Source: Cunninghamella blakesleeana
Taxonomy: Eukaryota; Mucoromycota; Mucoromycetes; Mucorales; Cunninghamellaceae
Length of the DNA stretch: 64,000 bases
Assembly: GCA_017871115.1 (NCBI GenBank)
Contig: JAFCIZ010000005.1
Coordinates: forward strand, 4,457,501 to 4,521,500
Direction of reading: 5' to 3'
Position numbers and translations under genes: made by a program. Numbering within the stretch: the first letter of the stretch is position 1; each line of letters begins with the position of its first letter. The notes below the pieces were generated by a model. That model saw only the letters and a list, made by a program, of their open reading frames with translations. It searched no databases and was not told the origin of the DNA. This document shows, piece by piece, positions 34,607 to 47,650 of this stretch.

Positions 34607-35669
34607 TAATATAACCTTGATGGTTTTCTTTATATATACGAATGTGTACTACTACTTAATAAATTTAATGAAGATAAATATTAATAATAATAACTAAGGT
34701 GGTTTTATTACACTTATGTTATAAATGAATATATATGATATATGATTTAATATAAATAAATTAATGGTCTTATAGTTATTTTCTTTATTCACTGGTACTC
34801 TTGGTACTTGTACTATAAACCTACACACTTTATCCTTCTTTTATTATTCAATGATAATTAGCAAAAATTAAAATGAGACTTACTGTATGATCAGAGATCT
34901 ATATGACGCTTTATTGAATTTGTTATAGCGAGAGCCATATAGAAGTATTGGATGAGGATACTTGGTTTTCCTACATTATCTTACATAGTAAATAGCACTG
35001 TACAGAAGGGATTAGAGCATGTTAACTCGAGTTCAGCCTTTCAGTCTTTCAGCCAGTTTGATTAGATTTTTTTTTAGTCGTTGTTATTATTTTCGTTTCT
35101 GTTTTTCATCATACTTGCCACTTTACATATATAATTGGTTTAACAAAGTAAAAAAAGAAAATATGTAAAAAAAAAAATGGATTCTTATCTTTTTTATCTT
35201 TATTCTGAATTTTGGTCCATAAGATTAAAAAAAAATAAAAAAAAAATATCTAATATATAAATTGATTTAAGTAAGATTTATTCTTATTTATCTAATAAAA
35301 ATGATAGTATATTTAAAAGGTTTACTTGTGCAATTTAAGATCTCTTTCATATATATCTGTATGTTGCTTATATATAAATATAATTAGCACTTGCAGCGAA
35401 AAAGTATGGCTATAATTTTTTTTTCTTTTTTAGTATATCTATATATCTACTTTATTTTAATGGCTAATAATTATGCTAGTAATAGTGAAAAGAATACATG
35501 TAAAAACAATATAGAAAGGTTTACTAGAAAGTAAAAAATAATGTTTAAACCTAGAAAAAATTTAATTGGCGCGCATTTTCTTTATTCTTTCCTTATTATT
35601 TAAAAATTGAAATCTATTTCCTTTTCTTCCCCTTTCCAATTTTTTAAAATACTAATAACTTAAATAAAA
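34607..35669. other. Intergenic with inverted repeat copy 2
   Basis: Just over 1 kb between the CSC1-like stop and the FKBP start. Repeat copy 2 fills most of 34810-35400; the rest is AT-rich leader DNA with TTGGCGCGCATTTTC at about 35567, an isolated GC island about 100 bases before the FKBP start. No gene seen. Confidence 0.5.
34810..35400 (-). repeat. Diverged dispersed repeat, copy 2 (inverted relative to copy 1)
   Basis: Reverse-complement match to about 20690-21310. On the plus strand it shows GATACTTGGTTTTCC, ATGTTAACTCGAGTTCAGCC, TTCAGTCTTTCAG and TTTTCGTTTCTGTTTTTCATC, each the complement of a word in copy 1. The core agrees at most positions; the flanks are clearly more diverged, with insertions. 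No coding capacity. Ends not resolved. Confidence 0.8.
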
Positions 35670-36268
35670 ATGGAAAATAAAATTGAAAAGTTAACAGACG
35701 ATGGAAAGGTCACCAAACGTATAATTAAAGAAGGCTATGGCACAAATCCCAACAAAAACAGTAGAGTCACAGGTAAAATATTTTAACTTGAATACTTTTT
35801 TTATTTTTATTTTTACTCTCTAAGAATAAAAAAATAAAAATAAAGTGAACACCATAATAGTTATAAATCATAAAGTTAATCAATTCGCATTTTAATGACG
35901 TTCTCTCTCTCTCTCTCTTTTTTTTTTTTTTCATGTTTTGATTAATTTTTAGTTCACTACGTTGGCTATCTTCAAAAAACAGGGCATAAATTTGATTCTT
36001 CGCGCGATCGAGAACAGAGTTTTACCGTTGAACTTTCCGAAGGTAATATATATATATACGTTTACATGCGCACGAAATATAATATAATGTACAGTGTAAA
36101 AAGAATATTGATCTATATATATGCATGTATGTATATATATTATTTTTAGACAAAGTTATCGATGCTTGGATTATTGCTTTACCAACTATGAAAATTGGAG
36201 AAATTGCTGAAATTATTACTTCACACAAATATGGTAATGTATATAAAAATATTGATAATAAGGAACTC

Positions 36269-36310
<42 letters not shown>

Positions 36311-37207
36311 ATACATGAGTTCATACTAATTAACTTTTCATAAATTTCTTTTTTTATTAGCGTATGGAGAAACTGGGCAATATCCTTTAGTACCTGCCAA
36401 AGCCAAACTTCGTTATGAAATAGAATTATTAGCGACTAGTGATGTTGCCCAAACAGTAGAACAAGGTATACAATTAGCTTTAAAGAAAAAAAACGAAGGT
36501 ACGGAACTTTTGAAAAATAATAAAACTGAGCTGGCATTACATTCTTATTTAGCGGTAAAGGACGAATATGTATATAATATATTTAAATATATATAAATAA
36601 TATTATCAACTAAAATAATAGCAATAATGACCTTAATCACAATCAATAAATAGTATGTAATTTATAAAGCGTGTATTTTTATTTTATTTTATTTTATTAT
36701 ATATTTAATAGGGTCGTGAATATGTACTTGGTATATGGAATTGTACTTATGAAGAGTTAATGGAATGTAAAAACCTTACTATAGCTTTACAACTGAATAT
36801 TGGTCTTTGTTATATGAAGTTACGTAAATGGGAAGATGCATTGATTTCCCTTGGTTATGTGTTGGAACGTGATCCTAAAAATGTAAAGGCTTATTATAGA
36901 TTGGGTCAAGTATATATGGAAACAGCAGAGTATGATAAAGGTATTGAAACTGTAAAAGATGGATTGAAGGTAATCAAGGCAAAAAAAAGAAAAAAAAATA
37001 AGGATATAACTGTTTATAATCTAGTATACCTACAAACATATATACTCTTTTATTCACTTTTCATTGCTATTATTGTTTTTATTGTACTTTGATTATTAGC
37101 AAGTTGCAGATAATGAAGATTTAAAGAAAATATTGAACACTTTAGAAAAGAAAACAAAAGAATCCGATAAAAATGCAACTGATATATACCGTAAAATGTT
37201 TTCTTAA
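35670..37207 (+). CDS. FKBP-type peptidyl-prolyl isomerase with TPR domain
   Basis: Exons 35670-35772, 35953-36042, 36150-36233, 36361-36554, 36712-36969 and 37100-37207; 278 residues. One FKBP domain (about residues 20-120): VHYVGYLQKTGHKFDSSRDR, FTVELSEDKVIDAWIIALPTMKIGE, KYAYGETG, VPAKAKLRYEIELL. Residues that line the FK506 pocket are mostly kept (the Tyr of HYVG, Phe-Asp of KFDSS, Val-Ile and Trp of VIDAW, Tyr of YAYG), so it may be an active isomerase. A TPR region follows (GTELLKNNKTELALHSYLAG; NIGLCYMKLRKWEDALISLGYVLERDPKNVKAYYRLGQVY), suited to Hsp90 binding. Only one FKBP domain, unlike FKBP51/52. No C-terminal membrane anchor, which argues against FKBP8. Confidence 0.93.
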
Positions 37208-37470
37208 ATTCAAATGTATTATAAAATGTAATATTCCCCCCTCTCTCTTTTTTCTTTTAATTATTATTATCCACTAATATCAACTGTAAAAATATAAACA
37301 TCTTTTATTCCTTTTAATAGCATAGTTATTAGTTAGAGTTCCCTATTTACATACAAAATATAAGATAAAACATATATATAAAACAAAAAAAAATAGAAAA
37401 AGTAAAAATAGAAAAATGAAAAATAAAAATCAATACATTGTTGTTACGATTATTATTATTATTATTATTA

Positions 37471-37505
<35 letters not shown>

Positions 37506-37508
37506 GAA
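37208..37508. other. Convergent intergenic region FKBP / V-ATPase H
   Basis: 301 bases between converging stops. Contains (ATT)n at 37452-37470 followed by opposed T and A homopolymers (37471-37505) that could fold back on each other. No gene. Confidence 0.45.
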
Positions 37509-39996
37509 TTACCATGCTTGATGCATTAATTTTTGAACAGCTTGAAGAGAATAGAATTTGACTTCTTTATCATTATGTGTCATAAGTTCCATAATGCGTT
37601 GTTTGGCACCAATTTCTTGAATAATTCTAATAATAATATACATAAAAATATATATAATTAGAATAACTTAATTGATAAACTATTCATATATGACAGGTCA
37701 TATATATAAAAATAAATGTATACCTTTTTCCTTGTCTTGAAGAGAATTTAATATATTGACCAATGTCATTAGCGGCTACTGATAATATAAGAGTATTGGT
37801 TGAAGTACTTAAAATGCGAGCAAGAGATCTATTATTAATTAAAAATATATAATATAAAAATTAATATTAAGTCAAAATAATGAATAAATAAATAGCTTGT
37901 AAATAATTAGATCTAAATCTATTTACCTGAGTAATTGAAAATTATTTTCTTCCAACTTGTGTGCGTTTTCTTTCCAGAAGACTTCAGATTTATGAGGTGG
38001 TGACCATTCTAATTTACCAGTTTCTACTTCAGATGCATAATGTTCAAAAGTTCTATAGTATTATGAAATATAGTTATAATAAAGGCAGTAATAATATTAG
38101 TAACATTATTTAAAGAGTCTGTTTCATTTTTTTGTTTTTGTTTTTGTTTTTGTTTTTTTTTTAAAAAAAAAACCATGTATTTACGTGAGACTTTGGAAAT
38201 TTTCCTGTAAACGTTCTTTCAAATATTCAAGATCATCTAAAATATCGCTATCTGTCCATTTACGAGTTAAAAGATTTTCGGTAAAAGGTAATAATTTAGC
38301 TACCAACATGGCAGCAAGATTTTCAGCTGGAGCTTTTTCAACGAGATTCTATTAATTAATAATAAAAATGGTAAGTTTAATATATTTATATATATAATTA
38401 TTTTCTTTTTTCTTTTTTCTTTTTTAAAAAAATAAAATACCTTAAGAGTGGCAATAGAAATACGAATAACCTTTTCTTTAACTGAACTCTTGGCTATATC
38501 AATTAATGAAGCTATGATGTCAAATTTACTATTAAATTCAATAATAAATAAGTCGAATAAAATAATTTAATTAATTCAATTATATTTATATTTTTTTTTA
38601 CAAAAATTTTATTTACTCGTTAATTTCGGCAGCAATTTCAGGTTCAAAAGTTAATAGCCATAAACAAAAGATAACTTGATATTGCATTTGAGGAGTAGAA
38701 GATTTATCCAAACCATTTACCAAACTGTGTACATATATTCCAATATATAAGTATATAAATAAAGGTAAAAATGAATAACATTTAATAATATATATTCATT
38801 TAAGTTTTTAAGGTTTTTTCTATCGCTCTTACTTTTTAGCGGCATTAGGCGTAGTCCAGAAAGGAATTCTATATTCTCGAACGCCCAACAACGATTCCAA
38901 TTCTTGCACAGCAATATCAATGGCATTAATATTGGAAGTTGCAAGTTGCTGAGATAACCATGTATACAATTCATAAAGGTTAGCTTTATCGGGATGAGGA
39001 GAGGATCTAAAATAGGTTTAATCCATCAAAAAAATAAAATAAAATACTTTAGTATATACTTAAAAAGGTGATATATAGGGAACATATATATAAATGGGTA
39101 TAAATATAGGTATAAAAATATAATTACTTACGTAGCAAGTGTAGTCAAAACTTTAGCAGCTACTAAAGAAGTAAATTCATCATTTAATTGCAATATTCTA
39201 TAATAAAATTAAAATTAAAATAATGTGAATCAAAAAGAAATGGTTTTGATATTGTTGATATATCGAATCCTCCGTTCTTTTCTTTGTCAAATACTACACG
39301 ATACTGTAATATAGTATATATATGTATACTTTATATTTACCTAAAAAAAGGACCATAGGGAAGATCTTCATCTTCACTAGTATGAAAACCACGGGCGTTT
39401 TGATCGTTAACTAATAAAATTATTATTTTTCGTAAATAAATCATATATATTAATGTTAAAGTATAAATGATGAAGTTATTTTAAAGAGTATGAATTCTGT
39501 TTCTATTTAAATAAATATTATCATTATTATAAATATTTTACCAGATAAAATATCATCAGCCAATACACATACATATTGCATAGTATCGGCACGAGAAAGA
39601 TTTTTCAACAAATAAAGTATCAATGACGCATAGGTTTCTTCTTTTCCTTGAACTGCACTTTGAATTTCTTCAGGGGATTTTTTATCAACACTTTTAATAA
39701 GTTCTAATTGATTATGAGTAAGTAAATTGGCACGTTCATAACCCTAATAATATATAATAAATAAAAAAATAATAATAATAAAAAATAACAAGAGCGATAA
39801 GTACTAGAAATACGCAGAACACTTTTATGTTTCATATTATATAACTAAAAAAATATTATTTTTATATATAAACATATATATGTATATATTATTTTACCTC
39901 CCATAACATTGGTTTTTGTCTAACTTGAGCAGCTTTTTTATCGAGGTATTGATTAGATACCAATGCTAATGGTACTTCTGGTATATCGTCAGCCAT
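37509..39996 (-). CDS. VMA13: V-type proton ATPase subunit H (Vma13)
   Basis: Regulatory V1 subunit that couples ATP hydrolysis to proton pumping and silences free V1. Eleven exons: 39996-39898, 39743-39542, 39410-39341, 39197-39132, 39006-38833, 38724-38617, 38528-38441, 38348-38185, 38052-37927, 37828-37724 and 37626-37509, all phase-checked; 439 residues. The family's conserved C-terminal block is clear: TTFEHYASEVETGKLEWSPPHKSEVFWKENAHKL, LSVAANDIGQYIKF, IGAKQRIMELMTHND, and KFYSLQAVQKLMHQAW at the end. The N-terminal half is HEAT-like helices (WLSQQLATSNINAIDIAVQELESLL). Length is close to yeast Vma13 (478). Intron-dense for a housekeeping gene. Confidence 0.97.
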
Positions 39997-40318
39997 ATTT
40001 TATTTATACAAATAAATAATAATAAATTGATATAAAATAATAATAATAAAAAAAAAGAAAAAGAAAAGGGAAGAGAAAAAAATCTGAGCAACGCCAATTT
40101 TTTTTATTTTTAAGTTTCCAACACCGCATTTCCTTTTTGATTTTATTTTTGGAAAGATCTCGGTTGTAACTTCCTATTCTAAATACATTTTATTTTATTT
40201 CAAGATAATAATAACAATTATAATAATATATATAAAATTATATGATAACATAGCATAACAATATATTATAAAAAAACAAAAGTTATACAAGGAATGTATA
40301 ATAATAATAATAAAACAA
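39997..40318. other. Intergenic region, no gene seen
   Basis: 322 AT-rich bases upstream of V-ATPase H and downstream of the glycosylase gene, both minus strand. (TAA)n at 40018-40024 and 40300-40311. No feature assigned. Confidence 0.4.
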
Positions 40319-40647
40319 TTAATTGGTAGCTGATTGATTGGTATTTCTTTTTGCATAACGAAGTGATCGAGAGGATACTGATGGGGTAGTTTTATCAATC
40401 TGTACAGTTTGGTTTACTTCTACAGTAGCATTTTTTTTACTTTTTTTAGTAGTTTTAACAATGGTGTCAGTTTTTACTTTATTATTATCACCTTCGTCAA
40501 TCTTATTTTGAATTCGTTTTCTTGATATTTTCTTTACTATAGTGCCACGTAATATTTGTAACGCTGGAACAAAAGCGCTTGTCCTTCCACCCACCTAATA
40601 TATATATATATACGTTAGTATCAGCATTTATTTCAAGATAATATAGC

Positions 40648-40690
<43 letters not shown>

Positions 40691-42042
40691 AAAAATCTAT
40701 CATTTACTGTTTCAAAAGCTAATTTGTGGCCATTTGGTAAAACCCCTTTTCCTTTTCCTTTTCCTTTATTCCAACGGTATGTCATTAACCAGTTTTCAGG
40801 AAATAATGATTCATCAGCTTCAGCTTCTACAGATATTTTACATACACGAAGCATTTGCTCTCTTAAAGTGTTGCATTCATCCTTTGTTAAAGTATTAGTA
40901 TATTGAGCTGGATGTATTCGTGAATGATATAATATTTCATCTGCAATCCAATTACCCACACCACTATATAAAAAATATGATATTATTCATATATGAACAT
41001 TGTCATTGTCATTGCAATTATTATTATTATTATTATTATTATTAAAAAAAAGGATGAATCGCTTACGCTGAAAAGGCTTGATCCAATAAAAGTGCTTTAA
41101 CTGGCATAGCTCGTTTTGTAACTAAAGAGGCAAATTCAGTTTCATCTGGTAAATTATGCAAAGGATCAAATCCCAATTTGGATATTGGTTCTGAGGTGAA
41201 TGGGTCATTTTCTACCAGGCGTATTCTGCCTAATCTTCTTGGATCACAAAATGCCATGATCATTGGTTCCTTATCATCTGTAGATTTAGAAAAAGTCAGG
41301 ATTGTCTTCCAAAATCGAGGTGGCCAAGTATCATTCTCTTTTAGTTCATGTTTAAACTACATCAAGTATATAAAATACGTTAGTATTTTCCATATAGCTA
41401 TAATTTGTTTTATATTCTTTAGAGTTTAATAAATAAACATATATAAAAGCATATATATATCACATTACTTTTAATGATCCTGTCATGCCAAAATGTGCAA
41501 CGATATGTCGATCACCGTCGAGTCTAAATAAACAGAGGAATATATATGTATTAGTTTAATAAACTTTTAAATATCAATACCCATATACCTCTTTTCTTAT
41601 TCATATTCATTATCTATTTCTTTAATACTAATAAAAAAAATAATACTTACAAAAGAATAAAATATTTTCCCCAGCGTTTAGTATCTTTAACGGTTTTCCC
41701 TTTCATGTATTTAGCAAAACTATCGGCTGTCATATTACAGAATACCAATTGATCTTCAACCTAAGTATAAAAAGAAATATAGAACATATGAGTTGTATAT
41801 AATTATAAATATATTATATTTAAACAGAGTATCTAAAACTTACAACTTCTACTTTTGTGATTTTACGAGATAAACAATAAGAATGACATTGTCTTCTTGC
41901 GTGTTCTACCTTTTTTAATAATAGTTAAAATAAAATAATTGGAAATGACTAATCAAAATGAGTTTCCAATATATTCAATTATTTTATACTGAATATAAAA
42001 TCAATAAAAAGAATAACTATATACTTCTGCTATTTCAGGCAT
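40319..42042 (-). CDS. Formamidopyrimidine-DNA glycosylase (Fpg/MutM/Nei family)
   Basis: Base-excision repair enzyme for oxidised purines. Exons 42042-42025, 41909-41844, 41760-41651, 41523-41469, 41356-41067, 40963-40708 and 40594-40319; 356 residues. It starts MPEIAEVEHARR: after Met removal the catalytic Pro and Glu are in place. Then RWGKYFILL with the beta-strand lysine, HFGMTGSL, MAFCDPRRLGRI, LGFDPL, and the helix-two-turn-helix GVGNWIADEILYHSRIHP with the conserved Asn. The C-terminal finger is of the plant/fungal zinc-less type: HKLAFETVGGRTSAFVPALQ replaces the CxxC zinc finger. A lysine-rich tail of about 70 residues follows. Plant homologues are FPG1/MMH. Confidence 0.95.
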
Positions 42043-42940
42043 TATATTAAAAAAAGACAATCGTAAAATATGAAAGACAAAAAATACGGAAGAGGCAAAG
42101 CGAATTTTTTTTTTTATATGAATATAAAAAAAAAAGCAAATTTCAAACTCCATCCTCTTATTTCTTTTTAATTTTTGCTTCAAAATTTTTTAGCTTAATA
42201 TTTCGATATGAATGTATAAAAAATTAATTGTATATATACTGTGGTTACGACTAATAAAAAACCTTTAGAATTAAATGATTTTTGACTATTTTTTTTAGGT
42301 TAATATCTACTTACTGGATGATTATTTTACAATAAAAACAAACCGTCTAAGGAATTTGACTTGGTTGATTTATCTTTAATCATACTTCATATTCATTTTA
42401 TTCATATTGTCTTACTTTTCATTATGCAGACATTTAATTTTTTTAAGGTTGCTCCGTTCCACTTTTTTTAATTAGCTCATATGTAAATATTATGTTACAA
42501 CGTGTATAAAAACCATCTAATTGAGAATAACTTTTTTTTAACAAGTAGTAATAATAATTATTTTTATTTAGTATTTCTTGTTTTATAATGCAACCAAAGT
42601 TTAATTTTTTTACCTAATTCATAGGTCAATATTAAGCTGCGAGTTAAAAATTATCCTATTCAAAATATTTTTTTTTTTTTAGTTTTGATCAATTTATATG
42701 TGGTCACTATTATTATTTTTTTTTTATTTACTAATATTTTAATTATTTATTACAGTACCTTGTTTTTTTCTTTTTTTTATCATTTCATATTCGAATATCA
42801 AGTTAATTATGAGAAAAGAAATTTGAAAAAAAGACAGGATGTGGAGTTTAAATATTAGTTTTTTTAAAGTTGGTATTATTTTTTTTTCTCGCTTTTTTTA
42901 AAAAACAATAATATTGGTATATTATACAAATATATATAAA
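42043..42940. promoter_or_regulatory. Divergent intergenic region Fpg / pyrophosphatase
   Basis: 898 AT-rich bases between divergent starts. No credible open frame. Slightly GC-richer bits at about 42446-42462 (GGTTGCTCCGTTCCAC) and 42638-42648. Nothing recognisable. Confidence 0.4.
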
Positions 42941-44461
42941 ATGATACATATGTTAACGAAAAGTCGGTTTATATCAGTTGGAAAAATATGCAACTTCAAT
43001 TCAGTTAGAGCAATGTCCATTAAATCATTTAATACAGGTGAACCATTTACAGCTAGTAACCGACTTTATTTTGGTAAATACAAAAAAAAAAAAAAAAAAG
43101 TAAAATTATGACAGATAGAAATAACCTTATATATACGCTTCTTATTTATCGCCATTATTATTTAATTTTAATTACATTCTTTATTAATGAATTAGAAAAT
43201 GAAGGAAAAATAATATCACCTTTTCATGATATTCCTCTTTATACTAATGAAACAAAGTCGATTCTTAACATGATTGTTGAAGTGCCACGCTGGACTAATG
43301 CCAAAGTTGAAGTAAAACTTTTTTTTTTATACACTCTTCTACTCAGTATTAAAAAAATATAAAATATAAAAGGATATTGAATATATATATACTTGTTTTT
43401 TTTTTTTTTTGTTAAATGTATAATAGATAGCAACAAATGAAAAGTACAATCCTATAAAACAAGATATAAAAAAAGGAAAGCTTCGATTTGTGCGTAATTG
43501 CTTTCCATACAAAGGATATATTTGGAATTATGGTGCTCTTCCACAAGTAAGAAATGAAAATGTATAAATAGATACAAGAGATGTAAAAAAAAGACTTGTG
43601 ATTGAAATTATTATTATTACTATTTTATCTAGACTTGGGAAGATCCTACATTAATGAATCATGATACAAAAGCAAAAGGAGACAATGATCCAATTGATGT
43701 TTGTGAAATTGGACAATCGATTGGTAAACCCGGAGAAATTAAAAAGGTCAAGGTACTTGGTGTAATGGCATTATTAGATGAAGGTGAAACAGATTGGAAA
43801 GTATTAGCCATTGACATAAACGATCCTTTAGCAAATCAACTTAATGGTAATATATATAGTTATGGATTAATACAATTAAATACAATTTTATTAAACTATA
43901 AATACATTTAATTAAATGTAGATGTCAATGATATTGATCAGCATTTTCCCGGATTAATTGATGCTACAAGAAGATGGTTTAAAATCTATAAGATACCTGA
44001 TGGAAAACCTGAAAATCAATTTGCCTTTAATGGAGAATGTAAAAATAAAGTAAGCTATTTTTTTTTTTTTCTTAAAAAAAAAAAGGATAAAAATAAGGGG
44101 AAAGTATTGCTACTATTATTATTGCTACTACTTGTACCTAACAAGAATTTAATTTTATTAATTAGGATTATGCATTATCTGTTGTACAAGAAACTCATGA
44201 ATCGTGGAAAAGACTAGTGAATGGGGAACGTCAGTCCGATATTAAGAATATTCGGTTGTAAGTATACATAAAGCTATATAGCTATTTAAAGTTTTTAATT
44301 ATTCCATATTCATTTATAAATATATAATTAGAACAAATACAACCGTGGATGGGTCACCTTTTAAATCAACAGAAAATATAAATAGATCACAATTAAAGGT
44401 TACTGATGAAAAAGAAGAAAAAGTAGAAGCCGACGAACAATGGTATTATATTCGAGACTAA
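42941..44461 (+). CDS. PPA2: Inorganic pyrophosphatase, probably mitochondrial
   Basis: Hydrolyses pyrophosphate to phosphate. Exons 42941-43073, 43196-43311, 43427-43546, 43633-43846, 43922-44049, 44166-44257 and 44332-44461; 310 residues. Family I soluble PPase: [55 protein letters not shown], the [11 protein letters not shown] signature with the metal aspartates, [56 protein letters not shown]. The first 35 residues ([19 protein letters not shown]...) are basic, hydroxylated and without acidic residues, as in a mitochondrial presequence, so the yeast PPA2 equivalent is favoured over cytosolic IPP1. Targeting is inference. Confidence 0.95.
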
Positions 44462-44756
44462 AATATTCTATAAAAGTATTATTTATATTTTTTTTTTTTT
44501 GGTAAATCAATGCATGTATATTAATAAGTTATATAAGGATAAAAAAAAATCAGAATGAGAATAAAAGTAGATTATCAACAATTAGTACGTACACTAAAAA
44601 TACAAAATGTGGAGATAAAAGTATGCATAACTATTATATACGTATATATACGTATATGCATATGTAAGGGAAGGGGGGAGGAAGGGAAAGAAGTAAAAAG
44701 AGATAAAGATAAAAAAGTAAAAGAGGATTTTATTAAAGGTGAAGACAAATACGGGG

Positions 44757-44761
<5 letters not shown>

Positions 44762-44791
<30 letters not shown>
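44762..44791. repeat. (GA)n microsatellite
   Basis: About 15 tandem GA units on the plus strand, flanked by GGGGGAGG and GGTGGAG, with a second short GA block at about 44811-44819. Confidence 0.9.
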
Positions 44792-44793
<2 letters not shown>

Positions 44794-45943
44794 GGAGAAA
44801 AAAAAAAAGAGAGAGAGAGAAGCAAAGAAGAAAAATAAGAAAGAAAAGGAGCATAAAGATGAAAGCGAAATATAGGAGGAAAACCCTAGGCTAGTTTACA
44901 TAATATAAGAAGGGGAAGTTGAAATGTATTCACCATTTATAAATATTATTATCATTTTATACGTATCATCGTCATCATCATTATTATACTTATTTTTTTT
45001 TTAAAAAAAAAAGAGATCGAAATATACTTTCTAATCCATCTCTACTTTTTTTTTATATCATAATTATTATCGTTATCATAAACAGATGATATAAAAAAAG
45101 ATTTTTTTTTTATTTTTTATTTTTTATTTTTTTTTTTTTTTGAAAGCTTTATGTAAGTTAAATGATTATGTAATAGGGACGCCTATCTCCTCATTTTTTT
45201 TTTTTTAATATTAAAACTATCCTTGGAGATCTTTTTTTTTTGTTTTAGTCTCTATATATATATTTAGAGTTTAGTTTGAGAACATCAAGATTCTTCTCGC
45301 ACAATAATCCTTCTCCTTGTATAAAACAATTTTTTATACAATTATTATTGTTAGTAAAGGTGGTTAGTATATATGTGTTTAAAGCTATGAGTACATAGCT
45401 TATTAAAAAGTAAAAGTGGCGTTTTGGAGTGCATTCATTCAATATAGAGTCTTAATAAATTAAAATACATGAACATATATATAAAAGTAAAGGAATAACG
45501 AGATGTATGTGTATAAATAAAATGCAATCTTCAGTGTGAAAATATTATTTATTTATTATTTTCTTCCTAAAAATATAGACAACAATAAAAAAAAAAAAAA
45601 ATAGATTTATTACATCTATATCGTTCATATTATCGATGAACAATGAAAATATATATTAGGAGAATCAGGTTTATTAGGAGAAATAATAATAATAAAACTT
45701 GATCTTTTATAAAAAGATATATCTACAAGATGGGTCGAAAACTATTTTATGCAAAGTCTGTGTTACGAATAAATCTATCGTATTTATATATATCATCTCC
45801 CTTTTTATATATAATAATAAAAGTAATAAAATTATATGAAAATGACATGTTTTTTTTTAATGTTGTACAAGCTAAGTACCCCATTCTTTCATCGATGATT
45901 AAACAACATAATAAAAAACCAGTTTATACTTGATTCCAGTTTC

Positions 45944-45945
<2 letters not shown>

Positions 45946-46012
<67 letters not shown>
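45946..46012. repeat. Compound (TTA)n-(TA)n microsatellite
   Basis: About ten TTA units run directly into about 20 TA units. Confidence 0.9.
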
Positions 46013-46016
<4 letters not shown>

Positions 46017-46957
46017 AAGGATTTTTATTATTGTTTTTATCTTCTCTCACTCCTCTTTCGGGTTATACAACTCCTTGTTTGAAATGTTTATATTTACATG
46101 AAAAAAAAAAAAAAAAATCAACGATAAAATGAAATATATACTCTCCTTTTTATATAGAAATTTTTTTATTATCATTTGTTATGTATAATTTCAAGTTTCC
46201 AACAAAAATTAATAATGAAAAAAAAAATCCTCCTAATTGTTTCTTATCATGGTAAAAAAAAAAAAAAAAAAAAAAATAGTATAAAAAGCTTTGCAGATCA
46301 TTATGCGGTTGGGTTTGAATTTACCACGAGCGAAGTTTATTTTTCTTAAAAATAAAAACTAAAGCTACGATTTCACAGCTTATTCATTTTTAATAAAAAT
46401 AATAATAGTAATAATATTGAAATTGACATAATAATAAAAAAAAAAATATACAAAGATAATTAATATTATGATGATGATGATGAATATTGTTATTTATTAT
46501 TTATTACTATTTTTTTTTTTTTTTTTTTTTTCAATAAAAAACTATGTATATTATATATAAATTATATATAAAAGAAATAAAGGGGATAAGACATATACAA
46601 AAAAAAAAGAAAAAGAAATGGCAGAACATGAATAAAAATAAATAAATAAATATATATATATAAATATATAAAATATATATATATATATATATATAAAACA
46701 TAATAAAAAAAATTAAAAAGAAATAAAATCAATAAATATAACGATGTCATCCTAGTTAATATAAAGCATAAATTGATTTAAAAACGCGCGTTAAAAAAAA
46801 TATATATATAATAATTCAATAGATTATATAAAAATGAAAGATGCATACAAAAAGAAAATGAATATAAACATTAAAGATAACATAAAAATTATATATAAAA
46901 ATAGATTATATATCAAAAAAAAAAAAAAAAAAAAATAAAGAAAAAGGAAAAAAAAAA

Positions 46958-47650
46958 TCAATGAAGGATAGAATCAATAGAGATAGGACTTGGGTATGCA
47001 GATGAAGGAGGACTTGGAGGAAGAGATGAAGATGATGAGGTATAAGGTAAACGTAATGGAGGTAAGTTGATTTTATTTTTTGGATAGGAATTAAATGGAG
47101 AAGAGGAAGGTGGAGGTAACACAATAGGATGAACATTATTATTATATTGATGTTGATGATAGGAATGGTCCATGGATAAATGGGATGATGACCATGTAGG
47201 AGAAGAAGGACATTTATTCATATATTCATAGTTGGAAGAAGAAAAGTGATGATGATCTAGCTCTTCATCCAATTCATCATCATCATCAGTAGTTTCAATA
47301 GAAGATAAAGAAGAGCGACGAGATTTTGTTCTTAACGATTGTCTCTTATTTTGAAACCATATTTGAACCGTTCTTGGAGACATGCCTAATTGCTTACCCA
47401 ATTCAATGCGTAATTCAGTGGATGGGAAATAGGTTTGGTTAAATACTCGATTTAAAACTGATAATTGTGTGGGTGAAGCTCTTTTACGTTTAGCTTTTAA
47501 TGGTGGATAATAAGATAATTTATTATTATTAATTGTTGTATTTGTAGGTGAAGGTGGGTATGATGCTTGGTGGTGGTGGTGGTTAGATGATACCCGTTCA
47601 GGCATATTAAATAAATCAGAAATAGGAGGTAACATACAGGTTGAATTCAT
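46958..47650 (-). CDS. Homeodomain transcription factor
   Basis: Single-exon gene of 230 residues. The homeodomain is at about residues 53-112: KRKRASPTQLSVLNRVFNQTYFPSTELRIELGKQLGMSPRTVQIWFQNKRQ, with the helix-3 recognition motif VQIWFQNKRQ and the invariant W, F, N and R. It has the standard three-helix spacing (no three-residue TALE insertion). The rest is low complexity: HHHH, an acidic TTDDDDELDEELD segment just after the domain, and Ser/Pro-rich ends with SSSSSLPPSPPSS. Closest in style to fungal Yox1/Yhp1/Phx1-type factors, but I cannot assign an orthologue. No introns, unlike its neighbours. Confidence 0.93.
   Translation of the reverse strand: MNSTCMLPPISDLFNMPERVSSNHHHHQASYPPSPTNTTINNNKLSYYPPLKAKRKRASPTQLSVLNRVFNQTYFPSTELRIELGKQLGMSPRTVQIWFQNKRQSLRTKSRRSSLSSIETTDDDDELDEELDHHHFSSSNYEYMNKCPSSPTWSSSHLSMDHSYHQHQYNNNVHPIVLPPPSSSPFNSYPKNKINLPPLRLPYTSSSSSLPPSPPSSAYPSPISIDSILH

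Larger units (their letters stand above)
44462..46957. other. Long gene-free region rich in simple repeats
   Basis: 2.5 kb between the pyrophosphatase stop and the homeodomain gene's stop. Contains a (GA)n block near 44762-44791, compound (TTA)n-(TA)n at about 45946-46012, T26 at 46510-46531, (TA)n at 46674-46693, and opposed T/A runs. Lys/Glu frames over the GA block are artefacts. No tRNA, snRNA or protein gene recognised. It is likely to include the 3' end of the homeodomain transcript. Confidence 0.5.

Noticed and set aside
20690..35400. LTR retrotransposon spanning the two repeats
   Set aside because: The copies are inverted, not direct, and the interval holds ordinary host genes with no reverse transcriptase or integrase.
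44555..44875. 106-codon frame over the GA repeat
   Set aside because: Encodes the REREREKKK translation of a microsatellite; the opposite strand gives a complementary SLSLSL frame. Neither looks like a gene.
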